Positions 44,835 to 54,447 of a stretch of DNA of 64,000 nucleotides are shown here, one piece after another. The notes below the pieces were generated by a model that saw nothing but the letters and a program-made list of their open reading frames with translations, ran no database searches and had not been told where the DNA came from. The DNA comes from an uncultured OM182 clade bacterium (GTDB taxonomy: Bacteria > Pseudomonadota > Gammaproteobacteria > Pseudomonadales > Azotimanducaceae). The DNA is taken from NCBI GenBank assembly GCA_905182025.1, contig CAJJAA010000013.1, positions 1-64,000 of the forward strand, in the 5' to 3' direction. The position numbers and the translations under genes were made by a program. Position 1 is the stretch's first letter, and each line of letters starts with the position of its first letter.

Positions 44835-45809
44835 ATGAACGAGCCAATTCTCGAAGTATCAGGCCTTAAGATGCACTTTCCTGTGAAGGACGGCATCATG
44901 TTGCGTACCAGCAAATTTAATAAGGCTGTCGACGATGTGTCATTTCATATCATGCCAGGTGAAACCCTTGGATTAGTCGGTGAGTCCGGCTGCGGAAAAT
45001 CAACCCTAGGAAGATGCATCGCCCGCCTCTATCAGCCCACTGCCGGCAGCATCAAATTTGAAGGTAACGAGATTACGGGCCTAGGTAGTCGAGCACTGAT
45101 GCCTTATCGACAGCATATCCAAATGATTTTCCAAGACCCTATGGAATCATTGAATTCACGTCATACCATCGGTGATATTTTGGAAGAGCCGTTTATTATT
45201 CACAAAATCGGCGACAAGGTGTCACGCAAAAAACGCGTCAAAGAACTTTTAGAAATTGTTGGTCTACCCGCGCGTTCGGTCAGTCGTTACCCTTTTGAGT
45301 TCTCCGGTGGTCAACGTCAACGAATTTGTATTGCGCGATCAATCGCACTCAACCCAAAATTGATTATATGTGACGAACCTGTGTCCGCCCTTGATGTTTC
45401 AATTCAGAGCCAGATCTTAAATCTGATGAATGATCTGCAGCAGGAATTCAATTTATCGTATCTATTCATCGCTCATGATTTGGCGGTGGTTAAACACATC
45501 TCGGATCGAATCGCGATTATGTATCTCGGCAGGATTGTAGAGAGCGGCGAAGGCCAAGAAATTTACAAGAACCCACTACATCCCTACACAAGATCGTTGA
45601 TGTCGGCCATTCCAGTACCTGACCCTCATCGCAAAATTAAACGGCAGATTATTAGCGGCGACGTGCCTTCACCAATAAATCCTCCGTCCGGATGCACTTT
45701 TCATCCAAGATGCCCGGAGGTGATCGATGAGTGCAAATATAAGGTTCCTAGCCTTGAAACGATTACACAGGGACACAAAGCATCCTGTCACTTGATCGCT
45801 AAGGCTTGA
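44835..45809 (+). CDS. Peptide ABC transporter ATP-binding protein, DppF/OppF type
   Basis: 324 residues: Walker [11 protein letters not shown] (about 51-60), signature FSGGQRQRI, Walker B LIICDEPVSALD and a C-terminal FHPRCPEVIDECKYKVPS cysteine region. It forms the heterodimeric motor with the preceding ATPase. Its stop is 25 bp from the convergent chrR gene, with no terminator visible between. Confidence 0.95.
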   Translation: MNEPILEVSGLKMHFPVKDGIMLRTSKFNKAVDDVSFHIMPGETLGLVGESGCGKSTLGRCIARLYQPTAGSIKFEGNEITGLGSRALMPYRQHIQMIFQDPMESLNSRHTIGDILEEPFIIHKIGDKVSRKKRVKELLEIVGLPARSVSRYPFEFSGGQRQRICIARSIALNPKLIICDEPVSALDVSIQSQILNLMNDLQQEFNLSYLFIAHDLAVVKHISDRIAIMYLGRIVESGEGQEIYKNPLHPYTRSLMSAIPVPDPHRKIKRQIISGDVPSPINPPSGCTFHPRCPEVIDECKYKVPSLETITQGHKASCHLIAKA

Positions 45810-45834
45810 CGGCGGAATCGAACTTGAATTGGAT

Positions 45835-46512
45835 TTACTGTGGATTAAAAGAGAAGAATGGGTTGAGGAATCGATGAAATGCGCCCGTAAGCTTCAGTGG
45901 CGCTTCAAGCACACTTAGGCAAATGCATTCCTGGTTTTGCGAGGCCTGCGGACGATGAACTTCACCAGGATGGTGAACGATAAAATCGCCTTCAGCATAA
46001 ATACCGTCTTCATCAGAGAAACTTCCTTTCAGAACAACGATAACTTCACGACCGTTGTGATCGTGTGATGGCGTACTGCCGCCCGCTTTAATTTTATGCA
46101 GCGCAAGTTCACAGCTGTTTTCACCGACAGGGATCGCAGCGGCGCGTAACGATGGAGAAAGGAACTTCCATTTTGGTTCGCTTGTCGGAATCAAATTTTG
46201 GATCATCGCAGGTAGCGATTTCAACTCGACACCGCGCTGTATTTCATTCGATTTAACCGGCTGCTGTGTAACAGCAACATCGACCTCGGTATCAATTTTC
46301 GAGAAAACCTCATCTAAAGCAGATGTCTGTAAGGCTTCTGGCGCAACTCCGCTTAGTAACGAACCGCCGATTTCCGTTAAACGCAGGTTCTCGTCTCTGC
46401 AGGAATCGCAAAAGTGCATGTGTGCTGAGATGGACACGCACATCGCTGGGCTCAATGAGCCGGAAGAATACTCGACCAATAGGTCACCATCTGGATGTAA
46501 CTGGACGCTCAT
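45835..46512 (-). CDS. chrR: ChrR-type cupin zinc anti-sigma factor
   Basis: 225 residues with the two-domain ChrR layout. The N-terminal anti-sigma domain has His6, His31, Cys35 and Cys38 (HMHFCDSC), the same spacing as the zinc ligands of the Rhodobacter protein. The C-terminal cupin has His150, His152, Glu156 (SHDHNGREVIVV) and His186 (PGEVHRP), the cupin metal ligands. ChrR holds RpoE inactive until singlet oxygen or organic peroxide triggers its loss. It directly follows the sigma gene (stop 46513, start 46512) on the same strand. Confidence 0.9.
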   Translation of the reverse strand: MSVQLHPDGDLLVEYSSGSLSPAMCVSISAHMHFCDSCRDENLRLTEIGGSLLSGVAPEALQTSALDEVFSKIDTEVDVAVTQQPVKSNEIQRGVELKSLPAMIQNLIPTSEPKWKFLSPSLRAAAIPVGENSCELALHKIKAGGSTPSHDHNGREVIVVLKGSFSDEDGIYAEGDFIVHHPGEVHRPQASQNQECICLSVLEAPLKLTGAFHRFLNPFFSFNPQ

Positions 46513-47121
46513 CTATACTTCCTCGGCTGCGAGTCGGACATTCATTCGTTTTAAGGCCAATCGGATTCGCGATTTTACGGTCCCCAGTGGTAGCGAAAGT
46601 TCTTCAGCTACCTCCGTATGAGACTTGCCCTCGTAGTATATTTTTGAAACCACCTCATGTTGCTCCCGTGGAAGCGACTTAAGATGTTCTAATATTGTCT
46701 GCTTGTTTCTGACTTGTATCAAAGACACCAGCGATGGGTTCTCGACGGATTGGTCATAAAAGTCATCTGCATCGAGCTGCACTTGTTTACGTGACTCACG
46801 GCGGTACAAGTCGATGCGGCTGTTCCTGGCTATCGTAAATATCCAAGTGCTGGCCGTTGATTTGGCGCGCTGGAAGCTTGTCGCTCTGCGCCAAACTTTT
46901 ATCATCGTCTCCTGCGCCAGCTCTTCAGCTAATTCAGGGCCGATGTTAGACCCCTTCATAAGGAAGCCTTTGAGTAACGGAGCAAAATGTTCGAACAGCG
47001 TTGAGAAGGCTTGGCGATCTTTATCCGCGCCTACTTTCTCGAGCAACGCACTCCACTCGTCCGGACTGGGTTTCACCAGTGGTACCACCTTGTTAACGTG
47101 CTTAATATTGCTTGTGATCAT
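46513..47121 (-). CDS. rpoE: ECF sigma factor, RpoE/ECF11-like (ChrR partner)
   Basis: 202 residues with sigma region 2 (ETMIKVWRRATSFQ, then STASTWIFTIARNSRIDLYR) and region 4 (ILEHLKSLPREQHEVVSKIY, then GKSHTEVAEELSLPLGTVKS). It directs transcription of oxidative-stress genes once ChrR releases it. A TGATCC/GTATAC promoter lies just upstream, matching what is known of this sigma class, so autoregulation is likely. It diverges from a moxR gene. Confidence 0.9.
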   Translation of the reverse strand: MITSNIKHVNKVVPLVKPSPDEWSALLEKVGADKDRQAFSTLFEHFAPLLKGFLMKGSNIGPELAEELAQETMIKVWRRATSFQRAKSTASTWIFTIARNSRIDLYRRESRKQVQLDADDFYDQSVENPSLVSLIQVRNKQTILEHLKSLPREQHEVVSKIYYEGKSHTEVAEELSLPLGTVKSRIRLALKRMNVRLAAEEV

Positions 47122-47154
47122 ACCGACTCTTCAATTCTAATAGCAAACACAGAG

Positions 47155-47182
47155 GTATACGGGGCATCTCGTATTTGGATCA
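47155..47182 (-). promoter_or_regulatory. Candidate ECF11-type autoregulatory promoter of rpoE-chrR
   Basis: On the minus strand, TGATCC (47182-47177) is followed after 16 bases by GTATAC (47160-47155). TGATCC is the known -35 element of RpoE/ChrR-type sigma factors. Transcription would start about 27 bp before the rpoE start codon. Confidence 0.55.
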
Positions 47183-47215
47183 CCCCAGTCAACAACAAAT
47201 TTAGGTCTTTTGTTC

Positions 47216-48178
47216 ATGTCGACATCAGAATTAACGACGAATTTCGAAAACATTCGCACCAACATCGCGCGCCTGCAAGCAAACGTCGCAATGGTCATGC
47301 GTGGCAACCAAAAGCCAATTGAGTGGCTTCTGACGGCATTTTTCACCGGCGGACACGTACTTCTTGAAGATGTGCCCGGCACAGGCAAGACGACATTAGC
47401 AAAATCACTCGCCGGCTCAATTGCCGCTGACTTCAAACGCGTTCAGTTCACACCGGATCTGTTACCTACCGATATTCTGGGTGTTTCCATTTTCAATCAA
47501 AACACACAGGACTTTCGCTTTAGAAAGGGGCCTATTTTCACCCAAATATTGTTAGCTGATGAGATTAACCGTGCGTCACCAAGAACGCAATCTGCACTGC
47601 TTGAAGCGATGGGGGAGAATCAGGTTAGTGTTGAAGGTGATCGTTTTGCGCTAGATGACTTGTTCTTCGTGATTGCGACGCAAAACCCGATTGAATTCCA
47701 TGGTACTTATCCATTGCCAGAGGCACAGATGGATCGCTTCGCAATGCGCTTTAGCTTGGGCTATGTCAGCGAAGCAGAGGAGCTGGAAATTTTGTCCAGT
47801 CAGGCGGTGTCACACCCGATTGATGTATTACAACCCTGCCTCAGCCTCGATGAGGTAAGAGCCATCAAGACCGCGGCAATCAACATCCGAATCACCGATG
47901 AACTACAACGTTATATCGTCCGGTTAGTTAGCGCGACCCGTCATCATCCTGATATTCAAATGGGAGCAAGCCCAAGAGCAACTATTGCGCTTATGAAGAG
48001 CGCTCAGGCGTTGGCGTTAATTAGGGGCATTGAGTTCGTTACACCGGATATTATTCAGGAACTCGCTTTACCCATCATAGCTCACCGATTGGCGCTCAAT
48101 AGCGACAGTACCTTCAGCGGCTCCTCTGCTATGAACCTGCTTCAAACCATCATTGAAAATACGGCTGTGCCCGTGTGA
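47216..48178 (+). CDS. MoxR-family AAA+ ATPase
   Basis: About 320 residues. Walker A is VPGTGKTTLAKSLAG, the MoxR block LLPTDILGVSIFNQ and LLADEINRASPRTQSALLEA give Walker B and the sensor region, and GTYPLPEAQMDRF provides the arginine-finger region. MoxR ATPases act as chaperones for von Willebrand or related factors, usually with a DUF58 protein, which is the next gene. The frame opens at 47210 (TTG), but ATG 47216 is preferred. Confidence 0.92.
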   Translation: MSTSELTTNFENIRTNIARLQANVAMVMRGNQKPIEWLLTAFFTGGHVLLEDVPGTGKTTLAKSLAGSIAADFKRVQFTPDLLPTDILGVSIFNQNTQDFRFRKGPIFTQILLADEINRASPRTQSALLEAMGENQVSVEGDRFALDDLFFVIATQNPIEFHGTYPLPEAQMDRFAMRFSLGYVSEAEELEILSSQAVSHPIDVLQPCLSLDEVRAIKTAAINIRITDELQRYIVRLVSATRHHPDIQMGASPRATIALMKSAQALALIRGIEFVTPDIIQELALPIIAHRLALNSDSTFSGSSAMNLLQTIIENTAVPV

Positions 48179-48215
48179 AAAACTCCGCTCACAATTCACA
48201 ACAAGCCGCCCGGTA

Positions 48216-49547
48216 ATGTTTCGCGACAAGGTTTATCCCGCCTATGTTCGAGCGATGCGACCCAAATTACGACGCAAGCGACAGGGTACGGATCGAAGTC
48301 AGGCGCTTGTCCCACTTATCGTATTTTGCGCGGTATTGGGTTTAAACACCGACAAGTCGTTAGCTTATCAACTATTTGCCTTGCTGCTCTGCACGATCCT
48401 AATATCCAGGTTCTCCCTCAGATTCAGCAAACCCAACGTATCTGTACATCGCAAGCTGCCAAATTATGCAACAGCCCGGCAACCGTTCGAATATCAGATT
48501 GTTGTCGACAATACCGGCAATCGTACCGAAGCCGACCTTAGGCTAGTCGATATCCCCTTGGTTCAGCCGCCAACTCGGCAACAGTTTCGAACAGAGTCTG
48601 AACCTGAAGAGGCATCACGCAACGCCTACGACCAATTTATTGGTTTCCATCGGTTTATGTACTTACAACGTCGTAACACTGGCATAACCATCACAGCGGC
48701 TCATGTGCCCGACGTCGCGAGAAAATCCCATGTAGCAGTTCGAATGCAGGCCACAGCCTCGCGTCGAGGATTGATACAACTATCATCCACGCATGTACTG
48801 CATCCAGACCCACTGAATCTTTACGAAGGCATCACCCGGTTTGAGAATCCTGAGACAATAGTGATCTTACCGAAGCGCTATAGAATCAACGCCGACGTGT
48901 TTTTGTCGGGTGGTAGACATTTTCAACCCGGTGGCATTAGCGCCTCATGGTCAATTGGCGAATCAGATGAGTTCGTCTCTCTGCGGGACTATCGCGATGG
49001 AGATAGCATGAGAAAAATTCATTGGCCGAGCAGCGCGAAACAGAACAAACCTGTGGTTCGAGAGTTCCAGGACGAATACTTCGTCCGCCAAGCGTTAGTA
49101 CTGGACAACACATGCGTTATCTCAGAACAACTTGAAGAAGCTATTTCTGTCGCCGCGAGCTTCCTGCTCGCTTTAAACAATAGCGACTCAATGTTGGATT
49201 TAATCTATCTATCGGATCAGGCTGAAATTTTGACGTCAGGCCGGGGCACCAGCGCAATCAATGAACAACTGGAAGCATTGGCAACCTTAAAACGATCGGA
49301 TGAAAGCGTTAACAAGCTGTTAAGTGCCAGTTTAAAACATATCAAGAAGCTCAGCGGTTGTATCCTCATCTTGTCGGGATGGTCAGCCGCACAGCAAGCG
49401 TTTGCTGAGACGTTGGACCGCAGTGGCGTGCCGCTAAGAGTATTTGTCATCACCGATAATCAATCGCTAAAAGATATCCCGGCGCACTATGTGCCGCTGC
49501 CCGTCAACGCGATTCAGGAGGCACTTTCGGCGCTATCGTTCCCTTAG
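48216..49547 (+). CDS. DUF58-family protein
   Basis: About 443 residues with two membrane helices near the start (SLAYQLFALLLCTILISRF) and the DUF58 motif RDYRDGDSMRKIHWPSSAKQ (around residues 260-280). The following 170 residues contain a vWA-like fold, with VLDNTCVISE and ILILSGWS. The first start in the frame (TTG 48153) overlaps moxR; ATG 48216 is the first with a typical N-terminus. MoxR-DUF58 pairs usually work on a partner; the transglutaminase follows. Confidence 0.82.
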   Translation: MFRDKVYPAYVRAMRPKLRRKRQGTDRSQALVPLIVFCAVLGLNTDKSLAYQLFALLLCTILISRFSLRFSKPNVSVHRKLPNYATARQPFEYQIVVDNTGNRTEADLRLVDIPLVQPPTRQQFRTESEPEEASRNAYDQFIGFHRFMYLQRRNTGITITAAHVPDVARKSHVAVRMQATASRRGLIQLSSTHVLHPDPLNLYEGITRFENPETIVILPKRYRINADVFLSGGRHFQPGGISASWSIGESDEFVSLRDYRDGDSMRKIHWPSSAKQNKPVVREFQDEYFVRQALVLDNTCVISEQLEEAISVAASFLLALNNSDSMLDLIYLSDQAEILTSGRGTSAINEQLEALATLKRSDESVNKLLSASLKHIKKLSGCILILSGWSAAQQAFAETLDRSGVPLRVFVITDNQSLKDIPAHYVPLPVNAIQEALSALSFP

Positions 49548-49558
49548 AAGGCTTTTAA

Positions 49559-51583
49559 ATGAGTACTGAGGTCGCGCCAACAGACAAACCGATGAAATTG
49601 AGATACGTACAATTTGCGACGATGCTGTTTTGGGGCTTACAAACTGATTTGTTGCTTTGGGCAATCCCCATGGCAATTGTTTGGGAAGCGCGGTTCTTCA
49701 TCAATCGGAGGTGGAGCCTGCAGCAGCGAGATTTTTATCAAATCGCCGACTTAACAACCGTATTTCTTGTTGGTCTATGTATCTTTTTATATGCAAATAG
49801 AACCGAATATCATTTCATCACAGCATTGGTTCAGTGGTTACCGATACTTTTTTATCCGCTGATACTGATACTCGGTTACAGCACAACCGACCGGATGAGT
49901 CTCGACGTTCTGTTTTATTCGCTGCGCAGACAAAAACAGCCGGTGACCCAAACCTGGGATATGGATTATTTTCTGTTCGGTTTATGTATCGTCGCAGCCG
50001 GCACAAACATGGATGGTGCTGCGTTCTATTTTCCCATTGCCGCAGGCCTTGTGGCATTGGCGTTGCTCCCGCTTCGATCCTCTCGCTACAAGATCAATGT
50101 CTGGGTACTTGCCGTCGGCTTGATGTTTCTCGCCGGTTTTATGACCCAAACAGCTATCCGGGGCACGCACCTTGAACTTAAAAAACGCGTTCAAATATGG
50201 ATAGCAAACTGGGTTCAACAAAGAAGTAATCCACTAAAAACGCAAACGTCGATGGGTGCGGTCGGTAAATTAAAAATTTCTGATGAAATCTTGTTTCGCA
50301 TTAATGTCCCTGATGGTGGCATCGCGCCACGGTTTTTACAGGAAGCCAGTTACGACCTGCCGTCTGGTAATAGCTGGGCCGTGATGAACTTAAAGTTTAA
50401 TACCGTAGATCACGAGGATGACTTCAGGTGGCGGTTAATCGACGATAACCAACGTCACCCGCTGGATATCTATTTGGAATTTCGGCGACCGCAGGCCCTA
50501 ATACCAATTCCGGCAGGCACACGTGTGATAAACGATCTGCCTGCGATCGACATCCAACGCAATAACTATGGCGCGGTGAAAGGCTCAGGCATGGTGCCGA
50601 GCCCTCGCTATCAGGTGGAATTTGGCTTCGACAATCAAATCAATGGACCACCTGATAAATCTGACACTTACGTACCCAAAGCCAAACAAGCGCTGCTATC
50701 TAATTTGATAGCGACAAACAATCTAAACGCCGAGGCTCCATTGAAAAGCCTGCACCAATTTTTCAGCGACTTTAGGTATAGCCTGTATCAGGATTTAACC
50801 GAACAAAACGACCCAATTGAACACTTCCTGCTTTCCAGTCAAAAAGGCCATTGCGAGTACTTCGCCAGTGCGACGGTACTACTGCTGAGGCAGATGGGCA
50901 TACCCGCACGTTATGTCATCGGTTACGCAGTCCAGGAGTATGACCCGCTCGTTGGCATGTACATTGTACGCCAACGACATGCCCATTCATGGGCGATCGC
51001 ATTTATTGATAACCGCTGGCAGGTCGTCGATACCACGCCGGCCATTTGGGCAGATACGGAATCAAGCCAATCATCCCTAATTCAACCGGCGTTGGATTTG
51101 TTAGCTAATCTAAACTTCATGTATTCCGTCTGGTGGAATGATCAGACGCTTACTGATTACGAAAACTACCTAATTCTGATAGGACTCATTCTTGGGCTCA
51201 TTTTGGCTTATCGTATATTCACCAGTGAGCAGATTGATATAAAACCACCGCCTGCAGGCCAAACTGTTAACGACCCAGCGCTTTCAGGCAATGAATCACC
51301 TCTTTATCAACTCATTGATCGTTTAACGCAGGCGGGATTCAATCGAACCAAGGGTGAACTACTGAACGATTGGCTGAAGCGAATTGGCTACGAGCGATAT
51401 ATACCTATGTTAGCGACTCACCAGAGGTGGCGATTCGACCCTCTGGGTGTTTCAAACGAAGCGAAAGCGTTATTAGTCTCTCAGGTTGACGAGTCAATTG
51501 AACGACTCAACGTTGAGTTGGATGAAAAGACTGAAGCGGCACCCAAACTCAAGTTAGATAACGATCAGCACAAGCTAAGCTAG
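49559..51583 (+). CDS. Transglutaminase-domain membrane protein (TgpA-like)
   Basis: 674 residues: seven or so helices (about 12-220), a periplasmic part with the transglutaminase triad (Cys in KGHCEYFASATVLLLRQMGI at about 430, His in RHAHSWAIAF, Asp in VVDTTP), a final helix near 545, and a cytoplasmic tail. This matches TgpA-type proteins, essential in Pseudomonas. It completes a MoxR-DUF58-transglutaminase set commonly found together. Confidence 0.9.
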   Translation: MSTEVAPTDKPMKLRYVQFATMLFWGLQTDLLLWAIPMAIVWEARFFINRRWSLQQRDFYQIADLTTVFLVGLCIFLYANRTEYHFITALVQWLPILFYPLILILGYSTTDRMSLDVLFYSLRRQKQPVTQTWDMDYFLFGLCIVAAGTNMDGAAFYFPIAAGLVALALLPLRSSRYKINVWVLAVGLMFLAGFMTQTAIRGTHLELKKRVQIWIANWVQQRSNPLKTQTSMGAVGKLKISDEILFRINVPDGGIAPRFLQEASYDLPSGNSWAVMNLKFNTVDHEDDFRWRLIDDNQRHPLDIYLEFRRPQALIPIPAGTRVINDLPAIDIQRNNYGAVKGSGMVPSPRYQVEFGFDNQINGPPDKSDTYVPKAKQALLSNLIATNNLNAEAPLKSLHQFFSDFRYSLYQDLTEQNDPIEHFLLSSQKGHCEYFASATVLLLRQMGIPARYVIGYAVQEYDPLVGMYIVRQRHAHSWAIAFIDNRWQVVDTTPAIWADTESSQSSLIQPALDLLANLNFMYSVWWNDQTLTDYENYLILIGLILGLILAYRIFTSEQIDIKPPPAGQTVNDPALSGNESPLYQLIDRLTQAGFNRTKGELLNDWLKRIGYERYIPMLATHQRWRFDPLGVSNEAKALLVSQVDESIERLNVELDEKTEAAPKLKLDNDQHKLS

Positions 51584-51796
51584 GCACAGGGCGCACCAAA
51601 TTACGCGTCATTGATTCTTTAGGCATCTCGCACTAAAACTGCGCCAGCATCGGCCTCAAAGACATCGACCCCTTTAAAATCGGCTAGATCGAGCTTCCTC
51701 GCGCTAATACACGAGGCGCTGATGGTAAGTTGATCCTGTGTTCCTGCGCTAGTTCTTATGCTAATTCAGGGACTCGATCGCGTATTTCGTTTTTGC

Positions 51797-52756
51797 TTAG
51801 ATCGTATCGTCCGGTTGATCGAGAAATTCACTCAGACCATAACCAACCCTTTCGCCGTCAAGCGTATACTGGGTCATACCTTCGCCAATATAGGTCATCT
51901 GTTCCGAGCGTCGATTGCGCAAAGGGATAAACCCCTGAACCTTTCCTTGGACGATATGTTTGTCACCATTTTCCAGTTTGACCTTAGCGGTGAAATCTTT
52001 GTGAAAACGGCTATCGGGCTCGAAGTTAACCGATAGATCAAGATCAGTAACCCGAATGAACTCATCGCCCTTATGGAACATGCCGCCCTTTCGGTCCCCG
52101 ACGATCGATAAGACCATGCCAAGGTCATCACCATAATTACCGGTAATCCAACGATAGGAAGGAATGGACTGCCAGTACCTTGGACCCCATGAATGGTCCC
52201 GCAGACCATGACCGTTTATTAAAATGGGTGCTTCGCCCTCGATTTGAATGGTGCCGCTGACTTTCATATGTTGTTCATAGTGAGCGCGAGCAAAATCATT
52301 ACCGTCATCAGGTTCACCGACATGGCCATATATTGGACCGACGCCGTCGTGCACGAGCTCTATCTTGAGTTTCCTAAAAGGATTCGACTTAAAGGCCTTA
52401 CTCGGATCTTTCATATCTGTGGGATTGGCCATATACAAGGCTGAGCCTTCGTAGGTGGTCCGAATTTTCTCACCTGCAACGAGCACTTCAATTTTCGCCC
52501 CACCCGCATCCCAACCATCATTGTGAGAGATTTCAGGTTTTTTATAGTTGAAGAATGCCGAGCCATCGTCGTTATAAACGATCACCGTCATTTCCGCATA
52601 ACCCTCATTGGCTCGATTTCCCATGCGAATGAAACCACCGCGATTGTGGGTCGTGTCAAAGAAGTTGAAGTAAACTGACTCGTTGAAATTCTCTTCAGGG
52701 CCAAGCGGATGTGTGTAATCGTCTTCCGGCTTAACATTACCAACGATCTTAACCAT
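51797..52756 (-). CDS. AttH/CrtC-like (lipocalin-fold) uncharacterised protein
   Basis: 319 residues with two beta-rich halves. The diagnostic motif is GHGLRDHSWGPRYWQSIPSY (about 180-200), shared with carotenoid-hydratase (CrtC)-like and AttH proteins; WITGNYGDDLGM follows. There is no signal peptide. The family occurs in lipid-degrading bacteria, but no reaction has been shown. It stands alone, converging on the TgpA-like gene with 213 bp between, where I see no strong terminator. Confidence 0.65.
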   Translation of the reverse strand: MVKIVGNVKPEDDYTHPLGPEENFNESVYFNFFDTTHNRGGFIRMGNRANEGYAEMTVIVYNDDGSAFFNYKKPEISHNDGWDAGGAKIEVLVAGEKIRTTYEGSALYMANPTDMKDPSKAFKSNPFRKLKIELVHDGVGPIYGHVGEPDDGNDFARAHYEQHMKVSGTIQIEGEAPILINGHGLRDHSWGPRYWQSIPSYRWITGNYGDDLGMVLSIVGDRKGGMFHKGDEFIRVTDLDLSVNFEPDSRFHKDFTAKVKLENGDKHIVQGKVQGFIPLRNRRSEQMTYIGEGMTQYTLDGERVGYGLSEFLDQPDDTI

Positions 52757-52933
52757 TTGAATATTCTCCTTGCGCTGACTCAGCGATAAGTAAAACGTTT
52801 ATCAAAAACAGTGAACTTTATTAATCAGATTGTCTCCAAGACATGCTACATCATCCATTTCATCGAGTATAATGCCCTGATATTGCACTCGGACCATCAT
52901 GCTCAAGCGGGTCATTACCAAAAGGACAGTCAG

Positions 52934-53551
52934 TTGAATATACAAGACAATATGTCATCGATTATGAAGATGGAATCCGACGCCATCGCGAGCGTTAAGG
53001 TCAATGATGAGTTTGAAAAAGCGGTTCTCTTTATTAAGAACCGCAGTGGCAAGGTCATCACGACGGGCATCGGCAAAGCCGGCTTCGTCGCTAACCGGTT
53101 TGCTGCAACCCTTTCTTCGACTGGCACGCCCGCTTTTTACATACATCCAGCAGAAGCCGGACATGGTGATCTTGGCATGTTGGGCGAAGGTGACGTCATT
53201 GTAGCTTTCTCAACCAGTGGTAAATCCATCGAAGTCGTTGAGATGTTACAAATGGCAGCAGAATTCGGCGTAGATCATGTCATCGGGGTCACATCTCACA
53301 CTGATTCTCCGCTTCGAGACCTCAGTACCTTCACCTTGGATATGGGACCGGATATTGAAGAGGCCTGTCCGTTGAACTTAACGCCCAGCACATCGATTGC
53401 AGTTATGTCAGCAATTTGCGACGCCATCAGCCTGACACTACTTGAGCTGAACGAATTCAGTAAGCAGGAATACGGTAGACGCCACCACAAAGGTTATCTA
53501 GGCTCAGTCGCCAGAGCTTCACACAAATACGACAGTGAGGCGGATGATTGA
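52934..53551 (+). CDS. SIS-domain phosphosugar isomerase-like protein (KpsF/GutQ type, no CBS)
   Basis: About 205 residues from a TTG at 52934 that has AAAGGA eight bases upstream; the frame is open from 52811. The SIS fold shows ITTGIGKAGFVANRFAATLS and HPAEAGHGDLGMLGEGDVIV, then STSGKSIEVVEML, typical of arabinose-5-phosphate isomerase. The C-terminal CBS pair of KdsD is absent. Its stop overlaps the start of the Mtd1-like gene (TTGA), so translation is coupled. Why a phosphosugar isomerase travels with folate enzymes is not explained by known pathways. Confidence 0.85.
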   Translation: MNIQDNMSSIMKMESDAIASVKVNDEFEKAVLFIKNRSGKVITTGIGKAGFVANRFAATLSSTGTPAFYIHPAEAGHGDLGMLGEGDVIVAFSTSGKSIEVVEMLQMAAEFGVDHVIGVTSHTDSPLRDLSTFTLDMGPDIEEACPLNLTPSTSIAVMSAICDAISLTLLELNEFSKQEYGRRHHKGYLGSVARASHKYDSEADD

Positions 53552-54447
53552 ATAATCCATCGCTCTTAGACCCTGCTTATGTTGCGCAACAGTATGTTCA
53601 GGAAGTAAAGACTGCAATCGGCAAAGACAATCTTAAGATTAACATTGTCGGCATCATTGCGAGTCAAGACAAACCCTCCCTCGCCTATGCCAATGCTACT
53701 AAGCAAAAATTCAATGACATCGGTATAAGCTACGATCTGAGATCGGTCGAACGTTTAGATCTCGAATCTATCATCACAGACTTGAACGATGATGACAGCG
53801 TTCATGGAATTTTCATTTACTTCCCAGTCTTCAATAACCGACAAGATGACTACCTTCGCAATTTGGTCGACTATAGAAAAGACATAGAAGCGGGCAGCAA
53901 CTATTGGACTCGTAAGTTGTATAACAATGACCGCTTTGTAAACGTGGCAAAGTCTCACAAGGCATTGTTACCGTGCACGCCTTTAGCCATCGTAAAAATG
54001 CTAACGCATGTCGGTGTCTACAATCCGAACGAAGCAAGACCCATTCAGAATAAAGTCGTGACCATATTCAATCGTAGTGAAGTCATTGGCCGTCCGCTTG
54101 CGGTGATGATGTCCAATGATGGCGCAACGATTTACAGTTTCGATGAAAACGGACCACTGAAATTTGAAAATGCGCAACCGTCAGAAATCAAAATTACTCG
54201 AACGCAGGCATTGCGGCAGTCTGACATCGTCGTAACGGGCGTACCCAATAGTAAGTTTGAAAAAGTGAGTGCGTCTGAAATACAGCCAGGTACTGTTTGC
54301 ATTAACTTCTCAAGCACGCCTAATTTCAACGACGACGTTAACACCCATACGGACATCTATATCCCTCGAGTTGGCCCGATGACAGTTGCCATGTGCATGA
54401 GGAATACGCTTCGGCTCTATATGAACTTTCATCAGGACAAAAATTGA
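53548..54447 (+). CDS. Mtd1-type NAD(+)-dependent methylenetetrahydrofolate dehydrogenase
   Basis: 299 residues. The folate dehydrogenase fold is evident, but it resembles the yeast monofunctional Mtd1 more than bacterial FolD: DDSVHGIFIYFPVF, LLPCTPLAIVKMLTHVG, NRSEVIGRPLAVMMSNDGAT and GTVCINFSSTPNFNDDV. The catalytic YxxxK of bifunctional FolD reads YANAT (Tyr47, Thr51), the same Lys-to-Thr change as in Mtd1, which lacks cyclohydrolase activity. It should therefore oxidise methylene-THF to methenyl-THF only. The start is a TTG overlapping the SIS stop codon, and it is followed, with a TTGA overlap, by an FTCD-like gene. Confidence 0.85.
   Translation: MNNPSLLDPAYVAQQYVQEVKTAIGKDNLKINIVGIIASQDKPSLAYANATKQKFNDIGISYDLRSVERLDLESIITDLNDDDSVHGIFIYFPVFNNRQDDYLRNLVDYRKDIEAGSNYWTRKLYNNDRFVNVAKSHKALLPCTPLAIVKMLTHVGVYNPNEARPIQNKVVTIFNRSEVIGRPLAVMMSNDGATIYSFDENGPLKFENAQPSEIKITRTQALRQSDIVVTGVPNSKFEKVSASEIQPGTVCINFSSTPNFNDDVNTHTDIYIPRVGPMTVAMCMRNTLRLYMNFHQDKN

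Noticed and set aside
51584..51796. Possible terminator in the gap between the TgpA-like and AttH-like genes
   Set aside because: Only a short CCTCG/CGAGG pairing, no T tract; not strong enough to report.
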